64,000 nt of DNA from Candidatus Aenigmatarchaeota archaeon (lineage in GTDB: Archaea > Aenigmatarchaeota > Aenigmatarchaeia > Aenigmatarchaeales > JACQIB01): NCBI GenBank assembly GCA_016198755.1, contig JACQIB010000001.1, forward strand, positions 32,001-96,000, read 5' to 3'. Shown piece by piece: positions 16,941-24,589 of this stretch (its first letter is position 1; the number at the start of each line of letters is the position of its first letter). The position numbers and the translations under genes are program-made. The notes below the pieces were generated by a model. The model was not told the origin of the DNA, ran no database searches, and worked only from the letters and a program-made list of their open reading frames with translations.

Positions 16941-17225
16941 ATGCCATCAGCTTCAGCCCCTTATACAAGGAAATATGCACATACCCAGAGCAGGGGACAT
17001 GAAGGTTTAGTAACATGCGGATATTGCGGAAGGCAGGTTCCCAGGTACAAAACATTCATCAAACACAGGGGGTTCCGCATAACAGATCCGATAATTTTAC
17101 AGGCTGTAGACAGGAGCCAGATGCACTTTTTCTCGCAAAAAATGTATGTATGCCCCTCTTGTGCCCGTTCCCACAATATAGTAGAGCGCGGCCGTTCTGT
17201 AAGGAAAAAACACCTGAACCGTTAA
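16941..17225 (+). CDS. ribosomal protein eS26
   Basis: 94 residues, a small-subunit ribosomal protein shared by archaea and eukaryotes. Zinc motif CGYCGRQVPRYK near residue 27 and CPSCARSHNIV near 71, matching the two half-sites of eS26 (CxxC...CxxC), followed by the basic tail RGRSVRKKHLNR. ATG 16941 sits 26 nt from the TATA box, so it is leaderless. It leads the cluster eS26 - rpo4 - DUF655 - ksgA; in many archaea a different ribosomal protein (eL21) holds this first position. Confidence 0.9.
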   Translation: MPSASAPYTRKYAHTQSRGHEGLVTCGYCGRQVPRYKTFIKHRGFRITDPIILQAVDRSQMHFFSQKMYVCPSCARSHNIVERGRSVRKKHLNR

Positions 17226-17271
17226 AAATAAGCTTTAAAAGGGTTACTGGGCAATTGATTTAGGTGAGTAT

Positions 17272-17598
17272 ATGAAAGTCATTCAATCCAGAGCAATATC
17301 TGCTGCAGAGGCAAGGGATATAGTTGAGACAGCCCAGAAGGACAGGGAACTCGGCTATGAGCAGAATCTGGCAGCAGAGCATTTGAAGAAATTTGTAAAG
17401 CTAAAAACAGAAGATGCCAAAAAACTTGGTGAAGAGCTGGCTTCTGTTATAAGAATGAGCCCTGAAACTCAGGCACAGATAATAAACATTCTTCCCAAAA
17501 CACCGGATGAGCTCAGGCTTATATTTGCAAGGGAAAAATTCAGCCTAAAGGAAGATGAAACAGGAAAAATACTTGAAATAGTTAAAAAATATTCTTAA
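17272..17598 (+). CDS. rpoF: DNA-directed RNA polymerase subunit Rpo4 (F)
   Basis: 108 residues of the Rpb4/RpoF family. Rpo4 pairs with Rpo7 to form the polymerase stalk that helps open promoters and binds nascent RNA. Visible: an N-terminal SRAISAAEARDIVE, the helical LEHLKKFVKL-like segment, and the HRDC-like C-terminus MSPETQAQIINILPKTPDELRLIFAREK, a strong family signature. AGGTGA lies a few bases before ATG 17272. It is in operon with DUF655 and ksgA, the usual archaeal order. Confidence 0.92.
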   Translation: MKVIQSRAISAAEARDIVETAQKDRELGYEQNLAAEHLKKFVKLKTEDAKKLGEELASVIRMSPETQAQIINILPKTPDELRLIFAREKFSLKEDETGKILEIVKKYS

Positions 17599-17611
17599 TC
17601 TGTTGATTGAT

Positions 17612-18169
17612 ATGAGGGACGAAAACTTTATTGTACTGGATTTTCTTCCAAAAGGAAGGAACGATGCTCGAAGGCCGGAGCCTGTTGCACAGGTTATTGG
17701 AGAGCGCTTTTTCTCTTTGCTTGAAGTTATAGCAAAAGAGGGGGCTACACTGAAACAGGGGGATAAAGTCTATATTGGAGAGGGTGAAAGAAAGGATATA
17801 GATCACATTAAAAGAAGGCTTTCTGTAAGGGAGTTAACAACATTTGCACGCTCAGAGCTGCCTTTTATGATTGAAAAAATTGTAAATAACAACGAGAGCC
17901 GTTATGTCAGTTTTTTCAACAATGCACAGCCAATTACAACCCGCTTGCACCAGCTTGAGCTTTTACCAGGAGTAGGAAACAAGCATATGTGGGACATTAT
18001 TTCAGAAAGGAAAAAAGGGCAGTTCAAGAGTTTTGAAGATCTTAGAAACAGAGTAAAGCTTTTGCCAGACCCAAAAGGCATGATAATAAAGAGGATAACG
18101 CAGGAGCTTGAAAACGATAATGAACGCTTCCGTTTATTTGTACTTGGTCCACCGCAGCGCCGGTTTTGA
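17612..18169 (+). CDS. DUF655 nucleic-acid-binding protein
   Basis: About 185 residues. A conserved archaeal protein between rpoF and ksgA. The N-terminal half has an OB/S1-like pattern (VLDFLPKGR, GDKVYIGEGERKDIDHIKRRL). The C-terminal half carries helix-hairpin-helix elements (LELLPGVGNKHMWDIISERKKGQFKSFEDLRNRV), which bind RNA or DNA backbone. The constant neighbourhood suggests a role in ribosome or RNA processing; this is inference. ATG 17612 is preferred to TTG 17603. Its stop overlaps the ksgA start region. Confidence 0.8.
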   Translation: MRDENFIVLDFLPKGRNDARRPEPVAQVIGERFFSLLEVIAKEGATLKQGDKVYIGEGERKDIDHIKRRLSVRELTTFARSELPFMIEKIVNNNESRYVSFFNNAQPITTRLHQLELLPGVGNKHMWDIISERKKGQFKSFEDLRNRVKLLPDPKGMIIKRITQELENDNERFRLFVLGPPQRRF

Positions 18170-18171
18170 AT

Positions 18172-18921
18172 ATGAAGCTGTCACAGAACTTTCTGCTTAG
18201 CAAAACTGTTGCTAAAAGCTTATGCTCTGCAGCCCAGATTTCTAAAAATGATACTGTGCTGGAGATAGGGCCCGGAAAAAGGATAATAACTGAAGAACTT
18301 TCTTTGAGAGCAGGTAAAGTAATAGCAGTTGAAGCTGACAGGGATTTGTGCAAGTTGCTGGAAGGCAAGCTATCAAACAATGTACAGCTTATTAGTGGAG
18401 ATTTTCTTAACGTCATTTTACCAAAATTTAACAAAATAGTTTCCAATTTACCCTTTAAAATATCCTCTCCGGCTCTTTTTCGCTTATTTTCCCTTGACTG
18501 GGAGAAAGCAGTTTTGATCCTGCAGAAGGAGTTTGCCCTGCGGTTGGTAGCAAAGGCTGGAGATAGGAATTATAGCAGGCTTTCTGTTGCCTCCAGCTTT
18601 TATTGCAAAGCAAAAATCCTGCAAACCCTCCCACCTACATTTTTCCGTCCAAAACCTAAAGTTTCTGCTGCAGTTGTTTTGCTTGAAAAAGCAGAACCTC
18701 CCTTTGAGGCTTCAGAAGAATTCTGGGAATTTATAAATAAAATTTTCCAGCACAGAAAAAAGATTCTCCGTGCAGCCCTTAAGTCAGCTAAATTACCAAC
18801 AGAAACTAAATTCGGGAGCAGAAGAGTGTTTACTTTAAATCTTTCTGAGCTGAAACAGGTGTTTGAGGAAATATGTTCTGTTCAAACCATAAAAAATCAG
18901 GTTTCTATAAGGAAACAATAA
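18172..18921 (+). CDS. ksgA: 16S rRNA dimethyladenosine transferase KsgA/Dim1
   Basis: About 249 residues. SAM-dependent enzyme that dimethylates two adjacent adenines near the 3' end of 16S rRNA. Seen: QNFLLSKTVA at the N-terminus, the SAM-binding LEIGPGKRIITEEL (GxGxG-like with a substituted last glycine), and the catalytic NLPF (N-L-P-F/Y) in KIVSNLPFKISSP. The C-terminal KxFxxRKKxLR-like FQHRKKILRAALK binds rRNA. ATG 18172 is chosen over TTG 18166, which overlaps the upstream TGA. Last intact gene of the eS26 cluster. Confidence 0.93.
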   Translation: MKLSQNFLLSKTVAKSLCSAAQISKNDTVLEIGPGKRIITEELSLRAGKVIAVEADRDLCKLLEGKLSNNVQLISGDFLNVILPKFNKIVSNLPFKISSPALFRLFSLDWEKAVLILQKEFALRLVAKAGDRNYSRLSVASSFYCKAKILQTLPPTFFRPKPKVSAAVVLLEKAEPPFEASEEFWEFINKIFQHRKKILRAALKSAKLPTETKFGSRRVFTLNLSELKQVFEEICSVQTIKNQVSIRKQ

Positions 18922-18989
18922 AGCAGGCACTTTTAAATTCCCTGAAAGAAATCCCCCGCGGCAAAGTAACTTCTTCTAAAGAACGATAA
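18873..18989 (+). pseudogene. probable remnant of a methylated-DNA cysteine methyltransferase / alkyltransferase-like gene
   Basis: A 38-codon frame starts at ATG 18873 inside ksgA (other frame) and ends at 18989. Its second half, IKQALLNSLKEIPRGKVTSS, matches the start of the MGMT/ATL DNA-binding domain (pattern V-x-x-AL-x-x-IP-x-GKV-TTY). The frame then stops, and the PCHR active-site region is missing. I read it as a truncated leftover. A short functional peptide is the alternative. Confidence 0.45.
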
Positions 18990-19047
18990 AACAGACTTGG
19001 ACAGGTACTTATACGGCTTTTGACTATAAGGAACAACAAGCTTTATA

Positions 19048-19081
19048 TACTACCTTGTAGTAACTATTATTACCTAATAGT
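19048..19081 (+). promoter_or_regulatory. TATA-proximal palindromes upstream of the small Cys protein gene
   Basis: Directly after the TATA box CTTTATA lies TACTACCTTGTAGTA (19048-19062), the same element found at 48799 and 52496 with a changed centre. It is followed by a second perfect repeat ACTATTA (19063-19069) / TAATAGT (19075-19081). Both would overlap the expected transcription start. Confidence 0.6.
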
Positions 19082-19101
19082 GATATAATAATTGTGATAA
19101 A

Positions 19102-19356
19102 ATGGCACTAAAATCGGGTTCAAAGAGAGTTGGCGTAAGTTCAATCTGTCTGGGCAATGTTATAGCAGATGAAAGCATGATTTACAGCAGGCTGGAGCCA
19201 AAAAGACCAACCGTAGAAAGAACTGGAGATAAGGTTAAGAAATGCTTTTTTTACAAGGGAACAGGGCAGTGTTTAGGAGCAAGATGCTACTGGCCCATGG
19301 TGGGCACATGTTCTACATTTAACAGATTAAAATCAAGGGGGAAGTTCGCAAAGTAA
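19102..19356 (+). CDS. small cysteine-containing hypothetical protein, 84 aa
   Basis: I do not recognise this family. It is basic and soluble with five cysteines; the last four (spacing C-x8-C-x4-C-x7-C, in KKCFFYKGTGQCLGARCYW through GTC) could bind zinc or an iron-sulfur cluster, somewhat like a CCCH-type finger. The promoter carries the TACTAC...GTAGTA palindrome shared with two other unknown genes. The TATA box is about 56 nt from ATG 19102, so this gene, unlike most here, has a leader. The region 18990-19040 shows no other gene. Confidence 0.6.
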   Translation: MALKSGSKRVGVSSICLGNVIADESMIYSRLEPKRPTVERTGDKVKKCFFYKGTGQCLGARCYWPMVGTCSTFNRLKSRGKFAK

Positions 19357-19410
19357 AGCAGATAGCTGCTTAGAAGAAGCTTCCAAAACTTCCAAGCAGC
19401 CTGCAATTCT

Positions 19411-19641
19411 GTGATGATTATGCAATTACCAGCACCAGAAGGCAAAAGAACACTCAGGACTGGTATACGTCTTATAGGACCAGTATTAGTTAGGGGATAT
19501 TTGCTTGGTGCTCGTGGAGAAATCCAAGTTACATCTAACTGGGACAGGATAGACCAAGCGCCAGGATATTTGATTGCTGACGGACGCATTGAGTTTGGAT
19601 CACTCCCACTTTATACTGCAGGCTTCACGGAAGCTGCATAA
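19411..19641 (+). CDS. hypothetical protein, about 76 aa
   Basis: Unrecognised small protein. Residues 10-76 alternate hydrophobic and charged positions (RTGIRLIGPVLVRGYLLGARGEIQV) as in a small beta-barrel. ATG 19411 or the in-frame ATG at 19420 (third residue after MMI) could be the start. It lies between two other hypotheticals on the same strand, 43 nt before the next gene, which has its own TATA box. Coding status rests on frame length and composition only. Confidence 0.45.
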   Translation: MMIMQLPAPEGKRTLRTGIRLIGPVLVRGYLLGARGEIQVTSNWDRIDQAPGYLIADGRIEFGSLPLYTAGFTEAA

Positions 19642-19683
19642 ATCAAATCAAGTTTAAATCCTTTACTATCCCACATATTTGTT

Positions 19684-20454
19684 ATGGTAACGGCACTTCC
19701 AATGGAAACTCTAACTGTTCAGCCTGCTGTTTCAGGACGTTTAGACATACTCAAGGGATATAACTTAGAAATGGATCCACGCCTTACAATAACAGGCAAA
19801 AATCTTTACAAGTCTAGAGAACTTGTACCAAAAGACTTTAGAATATCCACAGCAGCTGAAGAGCTTGCTTTGCAGCTTGCTGAGGAGGCAGCTGGCAAAG
19901 ACCCAAGACAAGCTACAGTATTCGATGACCTTTTTGCAAGGAATGAAGGCCAAGTGTATGTATTTCAATGGACAGAAACAGGCCTGCGTGTGCCCAAGGG
20001 AACGCAACCAGAGTATTTCCAGACAGATTCGAATGGCAGCAAGTATTATCCAAGAATTGTTCTTATTGGAGATAAGGAAGTGGGAGAGGTTCTTGTTCCA
20101 GAAGGAGACGGAAGAGTTGTTACAAAATGGGATAAGGTGTTTGGACTGCCAGCAGAAACAGAGAGTATAAAGTTCCCTCACACACCTTACACTACACACT
20201 TTAGGTTTAATTCAAATCCACAAAAAGACCCTGTATCAGGACAACAGGATGTTGCCGTCGGTCGCAGGAGCAACTGGCCTCACTTTGAGAACGAGAGGTG
20301 CCTGAACGTGGATTCGGACTACGAACGCTGGGGTGCGGGTTCGGATGGTGGCTTCCGTCTAGTTCGGGGTTCAGTCCAGGTGATTGAGAGGCGCAGAATT
20401 AGCCTCGAGGCAGATGCTGTACAGAAAGCATTAGCTTCTGTAGGGTCAGGATAA
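19684..20454 (+). CDS. hypothetical protein, 256 aa
   Basis: Unrecognised. The N-terminal half is mixed alpha/beta (AAEELALQLAEEAAGKDPRQATVFDDLFARNEGQVYVFQW), the middle is strand-rich, and the C-terminal third is Trp/Arg-rich and ends RWGAGSDGGFRLVRG before a short helix. The GFRLVR ending recalls formylglycine-generating-enzyme-type domains, but too little else matches to claim that. TTTAAAT 30 nt upstream of ATG 19684 suggests a leaderless mRNA. From about 20250 to 20410 the DNA is clearly GC-richer with more CGN arginine codons than its neighbours. It converges on trm1 with a 9-bp overlap. Confidence 0.55.
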   Translation: MVTALPMETLTVQPAVSGRLDILKGYNLEMDPRLTITGKNLYKSRELVPKDFRISTAAEELALQLAEEAAGKDPRQATVFDDLFARNEGQVYVFQWTETGLRVPKGTQPEYFQTDSNGSKYYPRIVLIGDKEVGEVLVPEGDGRVVTKWDKVFGLPAETESIKFPHTPYTTHFRFNSNPQKDPVSGQQDVAVGRRSNWPHFENERCLNVDSDYERWGAGSDGGFRLVRGSVQVIERRRISLEADAVQKALASVGSG

Positions 20455-21552
20455 AGAGCGAAGATATATTTTCAGTTCTTTCAATCCCGCAGTTGTCTTT
20501 ATTCCTGTGGGGGAAAAGTGGGTTCTTTCTGCTGCAAAACCTTTCTTCCTTAAGGCTTCAATTATTGTTTCTATGGGTTTCAGTTCCTTCCCCTTGAAAA
20601 TAAAAGAGAGTTCATAATAGAATTGTGGAATTTCAGATTCCTTAATAAGTTTCTCAAGCAGAGCTGTTTCAAACCTTTTATTTTTATATGTGTTTTCGCG
20701 CAAAAAACTTAAAACTGAGGAACAGAAATCTCTATCCTGTATTTTTCCCGTGAAAAGAGGCCCAAATATAACAGTGTTATATTTACAGTTTCCACAAACG
20801 GATTGTTTTGTTGTAGATCGCCACCCGCATTTTTTACAGTAGCTCACAAACTTTATTTCCTTTAGCAGACCCTCTATTTTTCCTGAGTTCTCAATTTTCC
20901 CGAAAACCCTGTAATAGTGTGATTGTGCAAAGCTGAGCAGAGGAACAAATGCTTTGTCATACTTTGCACAAGCCAAAATTATTGCTGTTGCCAATGCTCT
21001 CACTCCAACTTCAGTATAAAAATCTGTTTTTTCCAGCTGCAGCCCATATTTTCTCAGTCCTGCGGGGGGATAAACCCCGTTCAGCGCTCCCGTATCAGTA
21101 GCAGTAACAGCCAACATCCCTTTATGGTAAATGCTGCGCGCAGCAGAGTCCAAAAATTGCATAGGAGATCCAAATGGGTCCAGATCTATAACATTAAACA
21201 CTTTCTTTCTCATCAGCAGATTGGCATCACCTTTGCTGGCTTTGCAGAATTTTCCAAGTCTGTTAAGTGCAATATTCTTTTTTATCAACCCAACAGCCTT
21301 CGGATTATCATCATTCAAAACAGATTTTACACCAATTTCCTTCCCATATCTCAATCCCCTAATACCAGTCCCAGATAAACCATCCAGAACAGTAATTTTC
21401 CCGTTAAAGCCGGAGCTAAAAACAGAAAGTGATGCAACAGAAATATCCCTGTTTATCTCAGCCTCAGGATTATAGAAAACAGCAGAATCCCATGGCCTGC
21501 CTTTAGGTACAATAAGTTTAATGTCCCCTTCACTCACATTTTTAACTTCCAT
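20446..21552 (-). CDS. trm1: tRNA (guanine(26)-N2)-dimethyltransferase Trm1
   Basis: 368 residues. Methylates G26 of tRNA with SAM. Visible: N-terminal PKGRPWDSAVFYNPEAEINRDIS, SAM-binding LDGLSGTGIRGLRYG, the catalytic-region DLDPFGSPMQFLDSA, and a zinc-ribbon-like CKKCGWRSTTKQSVCGNCKY (CxxC...CxxC) in the C-terminal domain. Length is typical of archaeal Trm1. It is divergent from GGPP synthase; the two starts are 52 bp apart and appear to share one TATA box. Confidence 0.93.
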   Translation of the reverse strand: MEVKNVSEGDIKLIVPKGRPWDSAVFYNPEAEINRDISVASLSVFSSGFNGKITVLDGLSGTGIRGLRYGKEIGVKSVLNDDNPKAVGLIKKNIALNRLGKFCKASKGDANLLMRKKVFNVIDLDPFGSPMQFLDSAARSIYHKGMLAVTATDTGALNGVYPPAGLRKYGLQLEKTDFYTEVGVRALATAIILACAKYDKAFVPLLSFAQSHYYRVFGKIENSGKIEGLLKEIKFVSYCKKCGWRSTTKQSVCGNCKYNTVIFGPLFTGKIQDRDFCSSVLSFLRENTYKNKRFETALLEKLIKESEIPQFYYELSFIFKGKELKPIETIIEALRKKGFAAERTHFSPTGIKTTAGLKELKIYLRSLS

Positions 21553-21574
21553 ATAAACTCTGCTAGAACAGATG

Positions 21575-21582
21575 TTTATATA
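21575..21582. promoter_or_regulatory. bidirectional TATA box (trm1 / GGPP synthase)
   Basis: TTTATATA reads as a TATA box on both strands. Its centre is about 26 bases from trm1 ATG (21552, minus) and 26 from the prenyltransferase ATG (21604, plus). No other TATA-like element is well placed for either gene. Confidence 0.6.
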
Positions 21583-21603
21583 CTTTGTTTTTCAATCTCG
21601 GGG

Positions 21604-22641
21604 ATGGAGGAAATACAAAAAATACTGGCTGAAATAAAGCCATACATAGACAAGGAAGTTATATCACTTTTGGAAAAAACACAGCCGGAAATCCTGAAGA
21701 AAGCTGCATTTGAGTATTTTGCGCGCGGAGGGAAAAGATTTAGGCCAGCTTTAACGGCTTTATCATGCGAAGCTCTTGGAGGTATATGGCAGGATACAAT
21801 ACCAGCCGGAGCAGCAATAGAGATAATGCATGCTTTCGCCCTTATACATGACGATATAGAAGACTATTCAGAAATCCGCAGGGGAAAGCCAGCACTCCAT
21901 ATACAATATGGCCTTCCGCACGCGATAAACGCTGGAGATTATTTGCATATGAAAATTTTCGAGGCTCTTTTGCGCGGGCAAAAAGCATGGGGGAATGAAA
22001 AATTATTTTCAGTTCTGGAGCAGTTTGTAGAGCTTTTAATAATAACAGCGCAGGGGCAGGCAATGGAAATTGAAATGAGAGACAAGCCTTTAGAGGAGGC
22101 AACAATGGAATGGTATGAAAAGATGGCTGTTGCAAAAACAGGCTATTATTCCGGCGGGGGACCCTGTGCGATAGGTGCAACAATTGCTGGTGGAACAAGA
22201 GAGCAAATAGCAGCGCTGAAAAAGTTTGGGATTGCAATTGGAGTTGCTTTCCAGATACAGGATGATGTTCTTAACTTGACAATGAGCGAATCCGAAGAAA
22301 AATTGACTCCAGAAACAGGCGGGGGAGGTGTTGGAAAGGATTTTGCAGGTGATTTGGAGGAGGGAAAGAGGACTTTGATTTTGATTCACTGCTTACAAAA
22401 ATGTTCTGGGCATGAAAAGGAAAAATTCAGGGTTTTAATTGGCAAAAAAGGCCTGAAAACAGAACAAAAGAAAGAGTTAATTGCAATAATACAAAGCACA
22501 AAATCCATAGAGTTTGCAAAAGAATATGCAAGGGAAATGTTGCAGAATGCTTTACTCCAGCTTAAGGAAAAAATCCCTGAAACAGAAGGAAGAAAGAAAC
22601 TGGAAGCAACAGCGCAGTTTCTTATAGAGAGAAAATATTAG
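21604..22641 (+). CDS. geranylgeranyl diphosphate synthase (polyprenyl synthetase family)
   Basis: 345 residues. Condenses IPP with allylic diphosphates to the C20 precursor of archaeal lipids. Motifs: GGKRFRPAL (42-50), first aspartate-rich DDIED (83-87), GKPALH, and the second aspartate motif in FQIQDDVLNL (DDVLN, where the usual third Asp is Asn). The residue five before DDIED is Phe, as in known archaeal C20 synthases. The insertion ESEEKLTPETGGGGVGKDFAGD is typical. The gene is leaderless from the shared TATA box. It opens the isoprenoid block of this window. Confidence 0.9.
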   Translation: MEEIQKILAEIKPYIDKEVISLLEKTQPEILKKAAFEYFARGGKRFRPALTALSCEALGGIWQDTIPAGAAIEIMHAFALIHDDIEDYSEIRRGKPALHIQYGLPHAINAGDYLHMKIFEALLRGQKAWGNEKLFSVLEQFVELLIITAQGQAMEIEMRDKPLEEATMEWYEKMAVAKTGYYSGGGPCAIGATIAGGTREQIAALKKFGIAIGVAFQIQDDVLNLTMSESEEKLTPETGGGGVGKDFAGDLEEGKRTLILIHCLQKCSGHEKEKFRVLIGKKGLKTEQKKELIAIIQSTKSIEFAKEYAREMLQNALLQLKEKIPETEGRKKLEATAQFLIERKY

Positions 22642-22719
22642 CCAATTGTCGTAGTCGTCAATAAATCAAATCAACAGAAAAGCTTTTTATTCTTAGTTTA
22701 CCCCTTTAATTGAGATTTT

Positions 22720-24132
22720 ATGCCCAGCAAACCAGTTGGAATAGAAGCAATGTATGTTTACACTCCTCAATTTTGTGTAACTTCTGAAACATTAGCAAAC
22801 GCAAGGGGCGCAAAATTAACACATTTTACAGAAGGAATAGGTATAGGTTCCTTTTCATTCCCCCCACCAAATGAAGATCATGTAAGTATGGCAGCAACAG
22901 CAGCATTAAGGCTGATGAAAGAACAAGATATAGATCCAAGGGATATAGCAAGGATTGATTTGGCAACAGAAAGCAGCAGGGAGGGTTCAAGGGGAGCTCC
23001 TTCTGATGTTGTAGGAGCATTGGAACAGGCTTTTGGTACAAACAGCTTTCGCCACGTAGCTGGTGTAGAATATAAGTTTGCTTGCATTGGTGGCGTAGAA
23101 GCTCTTAGAAATTCATGTGCACTAGCTGCACCAGACTGGCTTCCAGAAGGGAGACATAATATTGTTATAGCAACAGATTTTGCAAGATATCATTTAAGGA
23201 GCGGTGAGGAGCCAACACAGGGAGCTGCAGCAGCAGCATTATTGATAGGCAGGAAACCAAGGCTTTTGGAGATTGTACCCCGTGCTTATGGTTCAGCAAT
23301 GAGATATGAACCCGGAGACTTCAGCAAGCCAGGCGGAAGATCCATAGCGAATGTAAATGGAGGGCTATCTGTAGGTTCCTATTTAAGTGAAATGAGAACA
23401 GCTTGGTCAGGTTTTATAGCTGCTGTTAAAGAAACAGGATTTATAGTACCTTCTTCAGGGATGTGCGTAAGCGACAGTATAGACAAAGGAATTTGGCATA
23501 ATCCTCACCTGAAACAAGTGCAATCTGCTCATGCTTCCCTACTAATGCATGAATGGATCGGCTTGCCTTCAAAGCAGGATATTTTCAGAAACTTAGGCAC
23601 CCCTCCAGAAAGAGGCGAAACTCCGGATCATGTATTTTATGCTAGTCAGCCCTATAAGGATTATAGAAAACGTTTCATGAAAGAGCCAGTGGTTGTAAGG
23701 GATTTCGATAAGAGGATAAAACCCTCTACTGTTGCTCCTTTCGATATAGGCAATTCTTATTCTGCATCAGTTTTTGTTGGTATTGACAGCCTTTTTGAAA
23801 CAGACCCAGAAGACTTGGCAGGCAAAACAGTTGTTTTGGCTGGTTATGGTAGCGGAAGCCATGCTCTGATACAGGCAACCAGAGTTCCAGAAGATTATAT
23901 GCCTGTAGCAAAAAGGCTTGATTTAATGAATAGGCTGAAAAGAAGAGAACACCTCAGCATAGGCGCATATGAAACATGGCATGATTTTCATGATGGCGTA
24001 CAAAGTGGTCTTGTGAAGCCAAGTGATATTAGCTTGCCAAGATCTTTCGCTAGTCCAACGTTCGTTCTCTCTTCAGTTGGTGCCATCAAAAGTCCGACAG
24101 AAGGACAGAGAACCTATGCTTTGGTAGCATAA
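22720..24132 (+). CDS. hydroxymethylglutaryl-CoA synthase
   Basis: 470 residues, nearer the eukaryal length (about 460-520) than the shorter common archaeal form (about 350). Condenses acetyl-CoA with acetoacetyl-CoA. Catalytic residues are visible: E84 in ATESSREGS, C122 in EYKFACIGGVEALR (the ExKFAC thiolase-fold nucleophile), and the base histidine in WHNPHLKQVQ, matching FHSP...LVQ of eukaryal enzymes. A TTTTTAT box lies about 35 nt upstream. It is followed by Nudix, decarboxylase and Nudix genes. Confidence 0.88.
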   Translation: MPSKPVGIEAMYVYTPQFCVTSETLANARGAKLTHFTEGIGIGSFSFPPPNEDHVSMAATAALRLMKEQDIDPRDIARIDLATESSREGSRGAPSDVVGALEQAFGTNSFRHVAGVEYKFACIGGVEALRNSCALAAPDWLPEGRHNIVIATDFARYHLRSGEEPTQGAAAAALLIGRKPRLLEIVPRAYGSAMRYEPGDFSKPGGRSIANVNGGLSVGSYLSEMRTAWSGFIAAVKETGFIVPSSGMCVSDSIDKGIWHNPHLKQVQSAHASLLMHEWIGLPSKQDIFRNLGTPPERGETPDHVFYASQPYKDYRKRFMKEPVVVRDFDKRIKPSTVAPFDIGNSYSASVFVGIDSLFETDPEDLAGKTVVLAGYGSGSHALIQATRVPEDYMPVAKRLDLMNRLKRREHLSIGAYETWHDFHDGVQSGLVKPSDISLPRSFASPTFVLSSVGAIKSPTEGQRTYALVA

Positions 24133-24170
24133 TTTAGAAAGCATTTAAACAGCTGTGATAAATTAGATTC

Positions 24171-24584
24171 ATGTTCAATCCATTCAGGCAGAGGATAATG
24201 GTTACTGCGGTTTTGAAAAATGGAAAAAAATTCCTTTTGCTGCACAGGAAGAAGCTGGGAATACAGGGAGGCAAGTGGCAGTTGCCTGAAGGAGGTCTGC
24301 ATTTTGCTGAAACCCCTGAGCAGGCTTTGATAAGAGAGATGAGAGAAGAAACAGGCCTTTCCCTGCGGGAAGCAAGGCTTTTAGGAGTTCATACTTCCAC
24401 AATGAGTGAGCTTGGAAAACCTCTATACCATGTAATAAGGCTGTTTTACTCCTGCAAAGCCGCAGGAAAAATAAGGCTAAGCAGGGACCACCCAGAGTTT
24501 ATCTGGGTTACGAGAGAGGGTATAAGAAAGCTTAAATTGTTTGAAGGACTAAGGTGGGGGGAAATAAAAAAGTTTTTGCGTTGA
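24171..24584 (+). CDS. Nudix hydrolase 1
   Basis: 137 residues with a complete Nudix box, GLHFAETPEQALIREMREETGL (G-x5-E-x7-R-E-U-x-E-E-x-G-U), about residues 43-64. The substrate is unknown. It lies immediately before diphosphomevalonate decarboxylase (5 nt between stop and the preferred ATG), and a second Nudix gene overlaps that gene's far end, so action on an isoprenoid diphosphate or CoA-derived product is possible. That is inference; nucleotide housekeeping is equally possible. Confidence 0.85.
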   Translation: MFNPFRQRIMVTAVLKNGKKFLLLHRKKLGIQGGKWQLPEGGLHFAETPEQALIREMREETGLSLREARLLGVHTSTMSELGKPLYHVIRLFYSCKAAGKIRLSRDHPEFIWVTREGIRKLKLFEGLRWGEIKKFLR

Positions 24585-24589
24585 TTAAA

